From the NCBI GenBank assembly GCA_030522415.1, contig CM060124.1, forward strand, positions 26,747,454-26,811,453: DNA of 64,000 nucleotides. The letters run 5' to 3'. The notes beneath the pieces are model-generated. The model saw nothing but the letters and a program-made list of their open reading frames with translations, was not told the DNA's origin and did no database searches. Source of the DNA: Channallabes apus (lineage: Eukaryota > Chordata > Actinopteri > Siluriformes > Clariidae). Below are positions 35,292-46,641 of this stretch, piece after piece; the stretch's first letter is position 1, and every line of letters begins with the position of its first letter. A program made the position numbers and the translations under genes.

Positions 35292-35950
35292 TCAGACTCC
35301 AAATCCCAGCTAAAGACATTACTAGCCTTGGGCCACTGCTTTAGTATTACACAGACTAGTCTTTAAAAATGAGTCCCCAGAAGAAGGAAGTGGAAACATG
35401 TCAATGCTAATGTTTAACGTCTTTCAGCATCCGAGAGAAAGCGTTAAACCCCCTGATCCCCTCCTCGGTCAGACATATTGCAGCTGAGCATCATCTCATT
35501 TTTTCATCTGCATCCAAATTCAAGCCAGGAGTCGAACAGCCTTCAACTTAGCAGTGGGTTAGCGTGCTTAGCCTCAACACTGCTGGCACTGCTAAAGGAG
35601 AGAGTCACCGGTCCATCTGTCAGCCTGAGGCACAGTTACACATCTCAACTTAAAGCTGAATGTCACACAACTACACGCTAAACATTACAAAATGTTGCTG
35701 AGTCATAGACATTAAACCGGCCGCAGCTCCATCACTTGCTCCCTCAGCACATAGTCTGTTCTCACCCACCAGCATCAGGATAGGGGCGTGGCCTAATGTA
35801 TGGAGGAGGAGCAATACTTTAGAATTCATAAGACTTTGTGTTGTGGACTATTAAAGATTATAAGGTTGTAAAACATCGTCCAGCAATATGTAAGGGGAAA
35901 AAATATGTATAAATAAAAAAGAAACTAAAGACAAACAAATAATAATTCAT

Positions 35951-36324
35951 TCATTCATTCATTTTCTATACCGCTTAATCCTGTGTTCAGGGTCGCGGGG
36001 GACCTGGAGCCTATCCCAGGGGACTTCGGGCACTAGGCGGGGTACACCCTGGACAGGGTGCCAATCCATCGCAGGGCACACACACATACACACACTCACA
36101 CACCCAATCACACACTACGGGCACTTTAGGAACGCCAATTAGCCTAACCTGCATATCTTTGGACTGTGGGAGGAAACTGGAGTACCCAGAGGAAACCCAC
36201 CAAGCACGGGGAGAACATGCAAACTCCATGCACACAGAGACGGGAATCGAGCCTGGCCGGGGAATCGAACCCAGACCCTGGAGGTGCAACGCAACAGTGC
36301 TAACCACTACACCACCGCGCTGCC
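35951..36324 (-). mobile_element. SINE A, complete copy
   Basis: Reverse-strand head and doubled box B as in the other copies, with (ATTC)n at the left. Target duplication AATAATAATTCAT at 35938-35950 and 36325-36337; its last few bases overlap the tail motif. Confidence 0.9.
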
Positions 36325-36339
36325 AATAATAATTCATAA

Positions 36340-36660
36340 ATACATAAATACATAATGAATAAGAAAAAAAAAGTGATAAAATAAAAGTAAAAAAATCATT
36401 ATAAAGACAAAAGAAGAGAAATACAGAGAGAGAAAAAAAAGAAAAATAAAGAGTGATAAAAGTAAATCTGAAAAAATAAAATGATAGGAAGAAAAAGAAC
36501 GAAAGGAAGAAATGATCTTAGGGGACTTTATACAATACAATTAAAGAACCTCAGAAAAAGAAAACTGAATTGAAATGAAATGATTAAATGAAAAATGAAA
36601 AAGAAAGAAAGAAAGAAAGAAAGAAAGAAAAGGGGAAAATCAAAAGAAAGGATGGAGTGA
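36340..36660. repeat. A/G-rich tract abutting the L2 5' side
   Basis: AAAAGTAAAAAAATC and (GAAA)n sequence between SINE A and L2 copy 1. It obscures the 5' junction of the L2 element. Confidence 0.8.
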
Positions 36661-36672
36661 AATGAAAAGGGT

Positions 36673-37521
36673 GTGTCCGTCATTAGTGGTAATTTTATTT
36701 GTGATAGGTGTGTGTTAGTGAGCACTCTGACGGAGAAGATTTCAGCGTTAGAGGAGCGCATCCAGACTTTAGAGAGGGTTAGAGAGTGTGAGAGCAGCGT
36801 TATTCCTGTAGCGGACAGTCTGGGTGCCACAGGCGGAGATAAACAGCCCCCGACTCCGGCATTAGAGCCCTCACAGCGGGGCGAGTGGGTGACGACTCGG
36901 CGGCATACTCGTTCAGCCAAAGCTAACGCTAAGGCTAGCCCACCGGAGCACACCACCTCTGCGCTTCACGTGTCCAACAGGTTTGCTCTCAGTGATGCAC
37001 CCGCTGAGAAACCTGAAAGAGCTCTGGTTATAGGAGACTCTATACTGAGACACGTGACATTAGCTAGACCTTTAGGGGCGCCAGCGGCAGTGGTTAGGTG
37101 TATCCCGGGAGCCAGAGCACCGGACATAGCAGGTAATCTTAGGGCTCTAGGACAGCACAGGTTCTCTAAGATAGTGGTACATGCTGGAGCTAATGATATA
37201 CGCCTTTGCCAGTCAGAGGTTAGTAAGAGTAACTTTACAGAGGTGTTTAAATTAGCGAAGGCGATGTCCGATGAAGTAATATGCTCTGGTCCCATCCCAA
37301 TGAGACGTGGCGACATAGCTTACAGCAGGTTATGGTCGCTGAACCGCTGGATGTCCAGGTGGTGCTCCGAAAATAATGTGGGCTTCATAGATAATTGGAA
37401 GACCTTTGAGGGCAAAGCTGGCCTGTTAGGGCGGGACGGTGTCCATCCCACTCGGGAAGGTGCTGCTCTCATTTCCTGTAGTATAGCTCATAGTCTCAGT
37501 AGAGGTCTAGTTAATCGGTGA
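36673..37521 (+). CDS. L2 LINE ORF1: coiled-coil plus SGNH/esterase-like protein (282 aa)
   Basis: ORF1 proteins of L2/CR1-group LINEs bind the element RNA and often carry a GDSL/SGNH esterase domain. The N-terminus has a CDRC pair and a heptad-like stretch (STLTEKISALEERIQTLERV, about residues 17-36), suggesting a coiled coil. The esterase blocks are visible: GDSILRH (block I, G121-D122-S123), a glycine in GARAPDI (block II), HAGANDI (block III, GxND near 172) and DGVHPTREG (block V, D255 and H258). The catalytic Ser, Asp and His are all present. It ends at a TGA (37519-37521), and the same frame stays open downstream into ORF2. The start used is the first in-frame ATG; the native start may lie in lost 5' sequence. 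Confidence 0.85.
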   Translation: MSVISGNFICDRCVLVSTLTEKISALEERIQTLERVRECESSVIPVADSLGATGGDKQPPTPALEPSQRGEWVTTRRHTRSAKANAKASPPEHTTSALHVSNRFALSDAPAEKPERALVIGDSILRHVTLARPLGAPAAVVRCIPGARAPDIAGNLRALGQHRFSKIVVHAGANDIRLCQSEVSKSNFTEVFKLAKAMSDEVICSGPIPMRRGDIAYSRLWSLNRWMSRWCSENNVGFIDNWKTFEGKAGLLGRDGVHPTREGAALISCSIAHSLSRGLVNR

Positions 37522-40500
37522 CAATCCAGAGCCCAGGCCAGGGAGCAGACAGACAGGCTAAACCAACCGTCTGCTAGCTGCATAGAGTCGTCACTCAGGG
37601 TTCACCTTATTGAGACTGTGTCTGTTCCCCGATCTAAGCAAAAATGTAGAAAGACCCAGAAAGTCTGTTTCAATAATCTAATTAACATAAAGTCCACAAA
37701 CTCCGATCATACTGAATGCGCAGCCGGCACCTCTGATCTGAAGCTAGGATTGTTAAATATTAGATGTCTCGCATCAAAAGCAGTTATTCTTAATGAAATT
37801 ATCACAGATCAGGCGTTTGATATACTCTGTTTAAGTGAAACATGGGTTAAACAGGATGAGTATGTAGCTCTAAATGAAGCTAGTCCTCCTGGATACAGCT
37901 ACATACACCAGCCTCGGTTAACTGGTAGAGGAGGAGGCGTCGCAGTTATTCATGATGATAATCTGTCTATCGTACAAAAACACGGACACAAATTTAACTC
38001 ATTTGAAATTCTTTATAGTAACATAAGTGTACCTAAGTATATTAAGTCAGCTCAGTCGATTCCACTAATTATAATTTACAGACCTCCAGGGCCGTATTCT
38101 GAATTTCTTAGTGAATTTGCGGATTTCATCTCAGACCTGGTCGTTTCTGTAGACAAAGCGTTAATTGCCGGAGATTTTAACATTCATTTTGAGAATCCAG
38201 AAGACCCTCTGAGAACAGCATTTATATCCATACTGGACTCCGTAGGTGTAAATCAGTGTGTAGTAGGACCCACTCATAAAGCAGGTCACACTTTAGACTT
38301 AATAATATTTTTCGGTATAAGAAATGTATTCACAATTCCACTGTCTGAAATTATCTCAGATCACTATCTTGTCTCCATTCAAGTGTGTCACAGTGATAAT
38401 GTACGCACAGCACTGCGCTACAGTATTAAACGTACATTCACATCAACTACCACACAGAGTTTTATCAGTAATCTCCCAGAGTTATCAACTTCGATTAGGC
38501 CACCGTCTGACCCCACAGAACTTGATCAGGCGACTGAATATTTAGAGTCGACATTTCGTTGTACCTTAGATAATGTAGCTCCAGCTAAAAGAAAAATTAT
38601 TAGAGATAAGAAACTCGCTCCCTGGTATAACGATCACACGCGCACTTTAAAACAGACTGCTCGGAAATTAGAGCGTAAATGGCGTCAAACTAAATTGGTA
38701 GTATTTCAAATAGCATGGAAAGAGAACATCCTGAACTATAGGAAAGCTCTTAGTGTAGCTAGATCAACGTATCTCTCCACTCTTATAGAAGAAAATTAAA
38801 ATAATCCTAGATTTTTATTTAATACCGTAGCCAAATTAACCAGAAATAAGACCACTACAGAAATCTCCACAACAACATCATGCAATAGTGAGGACTTCAT
38901 GAACTTTTTTAATAATAAAATTGTAAATATCAGGCATAAAATTGAGGCTTTGAAACCGAACAATGTAATTGATACAGATGTTAACCTAGCCATGTCAGAT
39001 TCAAACCTAGAAGACTTTACTCCCCTTGAAGAGAATGAACTAATTTCACTCATCTCTTCTGCAAATTCATCAACCTGTATATTAGATCCTATACCGACAC
39101 ATTTTCTCAAACAAGTGATAACACAAGTGATAACAGAACCGCTAGTACAAGTGATAACAGAACCGCTGTTGAGAATAATTAATTCCTCACTCAGCATTGG
39201 TTATGTTCCAAAATCTTTTAAATTAGCAGTTATCAAACCAATAATTAAGAAACCTGACCTCGACCCCTGTCAGCTGTCCAATTACAGGCCAATATCAAAG
39301 CTCCCCTTTATCTCTAAGATTCTGGAAAAGATAGTGGCAGAGCAGCTATGCTCATATCTACATAGAAATGGCATACATGAACTGTATCAGTCAGGATTTA
39401 GGCCTCATCACAGCACAGAAACAGTACTCGTTAAAGTAGTAAATGACCTCCTATTGGCCTCTGATCAGGGTTGTGTAACTATGCTTGTATTACTCGACCT
39501 CAGCGCAGCTTTTGACACTATTGATCATGCTATTCTTCTTCACAGATTAGAAAATGTAGTAGGAATTAAGGGTACAGCCCTCTCCTGGCTCAGATCCTAT
39601 TTGACCGATCGTTATCAGTATGTGGACTTAAATGGTGATTATTCTGCATGTTCTCTAGTGGAGTTTGGCGTTCCGCAGGGTTCAGTTTTAGGCCCACTGC
39701 TTTTTTCCCTTTACATGCTTCCTCTGGGCAACATAATCCGTAAGCATGGTATTAGTTTTCATTGTTATGCTGACGACACACAGCTATACGTCTCAACAAA
39801 ACCCGATGAGAAAAACCATCTTACTAAAGTTGAGCAATGTGTGCAGGACATAAGAAATTGGATGCTAATTAACTTCCTTCTGCTTAATCCGGATAAGACA
39901 GAAGTTCTAGTCATCCAGTAGGACCGCATACAGCTAGAAGTAAAATCTTAGATCACACCGTAACTTTAGATGGCCTTTCTGTTCCATCAAGTGCAACAGT
40001 AAAAGACCTCGGCGTGATTATAGATTCCAGCCTTTCATTTGAAGCTCATGTAGATAATATTACCAGGATAGCATTCTTTCACCTCAGAAATATCGCCAAG
40101 ATAAGAAATATATTGTCGCTAAACGATGCAGAAAAACTAGTTCATGCTTTTATCACTTCTAGGTTGGACTATTGTAATGCCTTACTGTCTGGTTGTTCAG
40201 TTAGGTGCATAAACAAGCTTCAGCTAGTCCAGAATGCAGCAGCGAGAGTCCTCACTAGAACCAGAAGATATGAGCACAACACCCCTATCCTATCTTCGCT
40301 ACATTGGCTCCCTGTGAAATTTCGCATAGATTTTAAAATACTACTGTTGACATATAAGGCATTAAATGGTCTCGCGCCGCAGTATCTGAGCGAACTGCTA
40401 GTGCCTTACGATCCGCCACGCCTACTTCAGTCAAAGGATGCTGGCTGCTTGTCAGTACCGCGTATTATGAAAACTACAGCTGGGGGCAGAGCTTTTTCTT

Positions 40501-40613
40501 ACAAAGCCCCAAAATTATGGAATAGTCTTCCAAATAGTGTTCGGGACTCAGACACAGTCTCAGTGTTTAAGTCTAGGCTCAAAACCTATTTATTTAGCCA
40601 AGCATTTTTATAA
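37522..40613 (+). pseudogene. L2 LINE ORF2 (endonuclease and reverse transcriptase), broken
   Basis: The endonuclease domain runs from LKLGLLNIRCLASKA (about 37738) through SETW, GGGVAVI, DFNIHF and SDHYLVSIQV (about 38395). The RT domain follows, with [56 protein letters not shown] and the active-site YADDTQLY (39765-39788). A C-terminal region ends FKSRLKTYLFSQAFL. Lesions against copy 2: TAA at 38797-38799 where copy 2 has AAA; a 5-bp insertion (39915-39919) that shifts the frame after EVLVI; and about 27 extra in-frame bases near 39115-39165 from duplication of a GTGATAACA-type motif. The frame is open all the way back to the ORF1 stop, and no ATG precedes the endonuclease. Confidence 0.92.
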
Positions 40614-41730
40614 ATAGATTTGCCATAAGGCAAAGGAGCAGATCTGGGGGACTCATGGACGTAGAGTATTATGGTGAACTGGTATGTTTAGATGCTGTCT
40701 TCCTCAGTCTCATTTGATCACTCAGGTTTGTTGACGGTGAGGTGATTGTTTGCTTTACATCTCAGTTCCCTCTCATGTTTGTGTTTCCTTCTGGCTCTCC
40801 CTTTTAGTTATGCTGTCATAGTTAGTCCTGCCGGAGTCCCTGCTTGCACTCTACAGTAAATATACATTCACATTAGACATTGTGACTGTGACCATACCTA
40901 ATTGCCATCTCTCCTCCTCTTCTCTTTCTCCCCCTCTTTCTCTTTCCTCTCTCCCCCTGTCTCCCCCTTTCACTCTTTCTCTCTCTCTCTCTCTGTCGAG
41001 CTACACATGTGGTTCCTGAGCTGCCAGTGATCCAGACTCCCTCTGCCCTCCGGACCTGTCTGATCCATCCTGGTGCCCGGTTTCTGGTTGGAGGTCTCAT
41101 CGCATGGATGCCCCATGTGTCTCTTTGGGATGCGTCTGGTGTCTGCGGATGTTTCTCTCTACTTAGAAGATGGTTCTGGCCTCGACTGGTGTTGTCAGCT
41201 GTTTCTCTGAGGACTTGACAATTTGATAGTTCAGGACTGGAACTTTCTACAAGTCTATCTGAGTCTCGAATAACTACTGGACTCCATTTTACATCAACTA
41301 TTATAACATCAATTAACATCAACTATTATAGCTGAACCTAACACTTAACACTGTATAAATGCAGATCATTTCCTGCTATCTGTTTCACCCAGATGAGGAT
41401 GGGTTCCCTGTCGAGTCTGGTTCCTCTCAAGGTTTCTTCCTATTACCATCTCAGGGAGTTTTTCCTTGCCACTGTCGCCCTCGGGCTTGCTCGCCAGGGA
41501 ATATCTGAACATTTTGATTCATACATATTCACATTCCATACAAACTTAAATAATTCTTTTGATTGTGTAAAGCTGTTTTGAGACAATGTCAATTGTTAAA
41601 AGCGCTATACAAATAATAAAAAAATAAAAAAATATATATATTTTTTAAAAGGGTGGTGTTATGTTAAAAGTAAGAAGAGGCTGAATTCAATACAGACACA
41701 CTAATATAGAACTGTGCTGCAGAATCAAAC

Positions 41731-41732
<2 letters not shown>

Positions 41733-41789
<57 letters not shown>

Positions 41790-41927
41790 CGTGCCTGCTT
41801 AATGATTTGTTTGCAGATTCCATGCCCCTTGATCTAGTGTTCGGCATCAGTGTTCTTAGCCAAACTGTTCCTTTCCATCCTCAGACTCATGGCTCTGTCC
41901 AGACACACTCCATCATCCTTTTTTCTA

Positions 41928-41967
<40 letters not shown>

Positions 41968-42058
41968 GGTGTTTTATCAGCAGAGCGAGTGTGTGATGAA
42001 TACAGATCAGCATGAAGAAGTGCTGTGTGTGTTTAAAGAGGCGTGTGTGTGTGTGTGT

Positions 42059-42094
<36 letters not shown>
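41733..42094. repeat. Cluster of three (GT)n runs
   Basis: GT runs at 41733-41788, 41933-41965 and 42042-42094 with unique DNA between. Open frames through them are repeat artefacts. Confidence 0.9.
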
Positions 42095-42097
<3 letters not shown>

Positions 42098-42820
42098 GGA
42101 GGAGCGGAGACGAGCAGGCCGCCGCTCTTTCATTCAGACCTGCAGTCTCTCTTTTCATCAGCCGCCTCAGAATGAAGTGCTAATTCAGTTTATCTCTCTC
42201 TCTTTCTCTCTCTTCCACAGAGCACAAAAAAGACATTCCAGCTGGGGCGTGTCTCATTCTTAGGTCAGAGAATCATAGTGTCCTTTAAAGACTTAAATCG
42301 ATTCCAATAATTAACATCATCGTTAAACTGAATCTCATTGGCTAAGAGCAGAAACGTCTAACCAGCCCTTTGCTTACCAATGTTGGGTAAATAAACTCTA
42401 ATTATGGTTATTAATTTAGCTTTGCCATACCCAATACTCTGATTACAAATCTTTCTATCTGAAATAATTCTTCAGGCAGAATTTACAGTCCTTGATTATT
42501 CATTTTGTTTGTACGTGCTAGGACTGGAATCCGGATGCTCAAATTGGATTTTTTTTAATGCAAACTACTTTATTCTTCTTCAAATTGATTATGTTTGTTT
42601 ATATTATAATCATCTCAGAACTATCAGAAAATTGACCAAAAAAAAAAGAAGAAACAAAAATCTAATAAGAAATTAAACAGAAAGTCAACAGGGAAATATT
42701 AAGTACATTTATAATATTGGAATATATTTAAATAAATAATAAAAATATTATAAAATGAATTGGTAACATTTAATTATAATTTATTAAATAATTTGTGATA
42801 TATAATGATAATTATTATAA

Positions 42821-42900
<80 letters not shown>

Positions 42901-42952
42901 TTATAATAATATAATATAATAATATAATAATAATTATATTATTATTATTATT

Positions 42953-42989
<37 letters not shown>

Positions 42990-44304
42990 GAATAATTAAC
43001 AAATTAGTATTTAATAATAATTATGACCAAATAATATATTTTTATATATAATATTTTTATACATATAATTACTTGTATTTTATTTATTAATGTGATTAAT
43101 AAATTTAAGGATGTTGCATGACTATCAATTATTATTTTTTTTTAAACATTTGGTTCAGAGATATTACTTCTTCTTTTTTTTTTAGATCATGTTTGTTTTT
43201 TTTTATGTGGGGAAAGGGGGATCGTGATGTACTGTTCAAGGTAATCTGTGCAAGCGACCTAGATTTTATTCTGTGATACAGACAGACAAACAAGAGCGAG
43301 AGAGAGGGTGAGAGAGGAAGAAAGGAAAAAACAGAGAGAGAGAAAGAGAGAGAGAGATCATTTTGTTTACAGGAACTTGTTTGCTTGCTCTGTGAGAATT
43401 TGGTTTGGCAGGTCGGAGGTGTGAATGGCATCTCCGCGGCTCATTAATGTGCATCTTGAGCTGCATCTGTCTCTGTGCACAGACTATTCCACATTTAGTG
43501 CCGAGGCCTGTTTTATCTGAGGACGATTAGTGTGTGTGTGTGCCGACGCTACACTAGCGTGTTTCCTGTTACTTGATGCCATGTGATCCAGTGTCGCACG
43601 GGTCAAACACCGAGAGACGAGACGGCATGCAGCGGCGTGTCTCATCCCTGCGACCCACCCAGTGTCATATTATCACCAGGGAAGGGGGGAAGGGGGTTGG
43701 CTGTGTCCCGAAAATCAAAGCCAATGCACCAAATTACATGTCTACACAATGCTACACTATGCACATATGTACAAGTTATTTAGATCAAAGGTTAATCATG
43801 TACGTCTTCAGCTACGTAACAAACTGACAAAACTACAAAACAGTACTGGACATGATAATATTTGGCATATTTTGCTAAACATTTTAGCAAGCTGTTTAGT
43901 TAACACAATAATGAACATGCTTTTTACTTTATAGTCTACATAAACACCAATCCAGGAATGCTACGTATATAGCTTACATACAGTAAAGACCCTGTCCCAA
44001 AACACTTACACTATTCATTTTATACGGCAATAAAATACCATACTCAGTCCAATGTGGACATGCCCCAAACCACACAACTGTCTAATCATTAAACACTATA
44101 CACCTCATTTGTTTATTCATGCATTCTCAGCATAATCACAATGTGTTGCACTGGTTTGGAGAAACATTAATGTGTTCTAGGTGGTGACAGGTTGTGAAAT
44201 GTTCTACTGTGCTTAGACTGTTGGACCTCTGATGCCTAAAATCAATGATTTTCACAGGAGAGCATGTGGGACTTCTTAATGTGTGTGTATGAGAGACAGA
44301 AAGA

Positions 44305-44335
<31 letters not shown>

Positions 44336-44589
44336 TGAAAGAGATAGCTCTTCTGTGCCTGTAGGCCTCCTAAAGCACTGACACTCACTGAAGATGTCCC
44401 CCATAAAATAATATCACACGAATGCTGTTCTTGCTCTGGACTAAATTATTTCTGCTGAAGGACATCTGGAGATTTTTTTTTTCCTGAGCAGCATAAACGA
44501 TGTGATATATTTTAACGGCAATAATTGTCCAGCTCCTGTAAACTGAGCTTGGCTTTATCTTCAATGCAAGCAGCTTTCAGTTGTAATGC
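42095..44589. other. Intronic DNA, AT-rich, no gene seen
   Basis: Contains the ATT/AAT inverted tract, poly(T) near 43130-43200, AG runs near 43330 and 44300, and otherwise unassigned sequence. Confidence 0.55.
42823..42987. repeat. (ATT)n/(AAT)n inverted trinucleotide tract
   Basis: About 165 bp where ATT runs switch to AAT runs twice, forming perfect inverted repeats. Confidence 0.93.
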
Positions 44590-45740
44590 ATAATAATCCT
44601 CCCTGAGGGGTTTACTCCTGAATCTAGGAAGTTCTTGTCCAAGATTCTGTCCTTCTCCAGGATACCTTTCTTGCTTGGGAATACCATCCTTGTCTCAGAT
44701 ACATTTCTGTCCAAATTCGAGGATGCTCCCTTGTCAAACATAGTACCCTTCTTTGGAATATCATCCTGTTCGTACATGATATCTTTCTTGTCCGGTATAC
44801 AATTCATGTCTAGGATACTACTCTTGTCAATGATAACGACCTAATTTCAAAATGGCATCCTAGTTCATGGCACACTCTTTGACGAGGACACCATCCTTAT
44901 GCATGATACTGTATGTTCCATGTCATCATTTCCTGGATACCTCTTTGTCCTGGACATCATCCTTACCCGAGATACAGTACCATGCTTCTCTGTGAGTGCA
45001 GTTGAGGAATTCTCAATCAGTCAAGGTAGTAAGCAACAAAGAGGCTCCACAAGGAATAGTACTCTTTCCCTTCCTGTTCACATTGTACACTTTAGAATTT
45101 TATGTTCAAGTTTAGCACTTGGCGTCTACAGAAATTTTCTCGATTTTTCGTCGAGTGAAGCATGGCAGGGAGACCTGTGACCTGCTTCACTGAGTGATCT
45201 CCACAAACCCCTGTCTCTGTCCTTTGGGAGAATGTGGAAGTCGTGGAATCCTACAGGTACCTTATAGTCCATTTAAACAATAGACTAGTTTAGACACTCT
45301 AAGTCAAGGTCTAAGATGAGGCACGCTGGAAACAGTATTGCAGGACACAGTGCTTGTTTAACTTCACTTTCAGCTCTGGATATTTCATGATCTACTTAGA
45401 GGCTGTTATGGCAACCAAGAGGGGACCTTGTACAGAATACCTTCTTTACTCAAGTAAATATCCTTGTCCAGAATGCCATCATATTTGTCCCAGTACCTTT
45501 CCTTAGTCCATGATGCCATTCTTATTGAAGATAGGGTCCTAGTCTTTGATGCCGGTTTTTGTTTTCAAGATATGGTCCTTGTCCTTGTTCAAGACATTGT
45601 CCTTGTCCAGAATACTTTCCTTATTCAAGATACTATGCTTTTGCACTATGCCATCCTATTTGTTTCACTTACCATCATTGCTGCTATTTATTTGAGATAC
45701 CATCTTTACCTGCAATACCATATCATGTACAGGAAACCAT
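44590..45740 (+). repeat. Degenerate CTTGTCCAGGATACC repeat
   Basis: TCCTTGTCCAGAATACC, CTTGTCCAAGATTCTGTCC and similar words recur about every 20-30 bp, with unrelated stretches between. It reads as an old minisatellite. Confidence 0.6.
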
Positions 45741-45814
45741 TATTGCTGTCTTAGATAACTGGTGTACCAATTTAATATCATATGTTCACCTAAACAGCAT
45801 ATATCTTTACTTGC

Positions 45815-46641
45815 CTCGCAGTCAGTGTGATGGTAATGGTGGAGTATCTCGTTGCTTTACTTCCAAGGGAGCCTTTATGTCTTTGTTTCCTGATGGCTCT
45901 TTCTTTTAGTTTTGCTGTCAGAGGTAGTTCTGCCGGAGTCCCTGGTTGCACTCTACACTATATATACTGTATATTCACCTTATACATTTTCTCATTCTGT
46001 CTGTCTGTCTGTCTGTCGAGCTACACATCCTGAGCTGCTAGTGATCTAGACCCCCTCTGTCCTCTGGACCTGTCTGGCTCATCCTTGTGCCAGACTTTTG
46101 GTTGGAGATCGCATCTCATGGAGGCCCATGTGGTCTGCTTGGGATGTGTCTGGTGACTGGGGAACTGTTCCACTTAAACATGAAGGTGGTCCTGGCTTCG
46201 GCCGATTAAAAAAAAGATGCTTTCTGATGCTTGTGACTTGTGAATAATTCAGGACTGAAATTCCTCCAAACAGTTTTGTAAAAGAGCCACCAATAACAAA
46301 AGTGGACTCCATATTAACTTAAACCCCCCCTTCTGTTATACATTATGACTGCAGATCAATCCCTGCTATCCGTTTCTCCCAAATGAGGAGTGTTTACCTG
46401 TTGAGTCTGGTTCCTCTCAAGGTTTCTTCCTATCACCATCTCAGGGACTTTTTACTTGCCACCGTGGTCCTCAGCTTGCTCATCAGGGACTATCGGTCAT
46501 TTTGATTGATACATATTTCTTCAAGCTTTTAAAACTAATTTCCCTAATTTTTTTTTATTATTCTTTAAAGCTTCTTCGTGAGAATTGACCATTGTTACAA
46601 GCGCCATATAAATAAAACTGAATTGAATTGAACTGAATTAA
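45815..46641 (+). mobile_element. L2-type LINE 3' tail, older copy
   Basis: Matches the 3' UTR of copies 1 and 2: GTCAGAGGTAGTTCTGCCGG, CGAGCTACACATCCTGAGCT, the TCTGGTTCCTCTCAAGG string and GCGCCATATAAATAAAACTG followed by (GAATT)n-like repeats. Many substitutions and indels show it is older. The 5' limit is blurred by degenerate repeats. No coding part remains. Confidence 0.85.

Larger units (their letters stand above)
36673..41617 (+). mobile_element. Long L2-type LINE, copy 1
   Basis: A nearly full non-LTR retrotransposon: ORF1 with an SGNH/esterase-like domain, ORF2 with apurinic-type endonuclease and reverse transcriptase, then about 1 kb of 3' UTR ending GCGCTATACAAATAA before an A/T-rich tail. 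The left limit is uncertain because recognisable sequence starts right after a (GAAA)n purine tract; some 5' sequence may be missing. It is closely similar to the copy at 57534-60389 over the shared part. It lies antisense to gpc6. Damage: one nonsense codon, one 5-bp insertion and an in-frame tandem duplication. Confidence 0.93.

Noticed and set aside
36528..37316. Minus-strand frames opposite L2 ORF1
   Set aside because: They mirror the esterase ORF in another frame and carry no recognisable domain.
37618..38799. L2 ORF2 beginning at a GTG at 37618
   Set aside because: GTG starts are not expected in vertebrates; the frame is open further upstream to the ORF1 stop, so this is not evidence for a real start.
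41714..42263. Cysteine/valine-rich and histidine/threonine-rich frames
   Set aside because: They are translations of GT/CA microsatellites.
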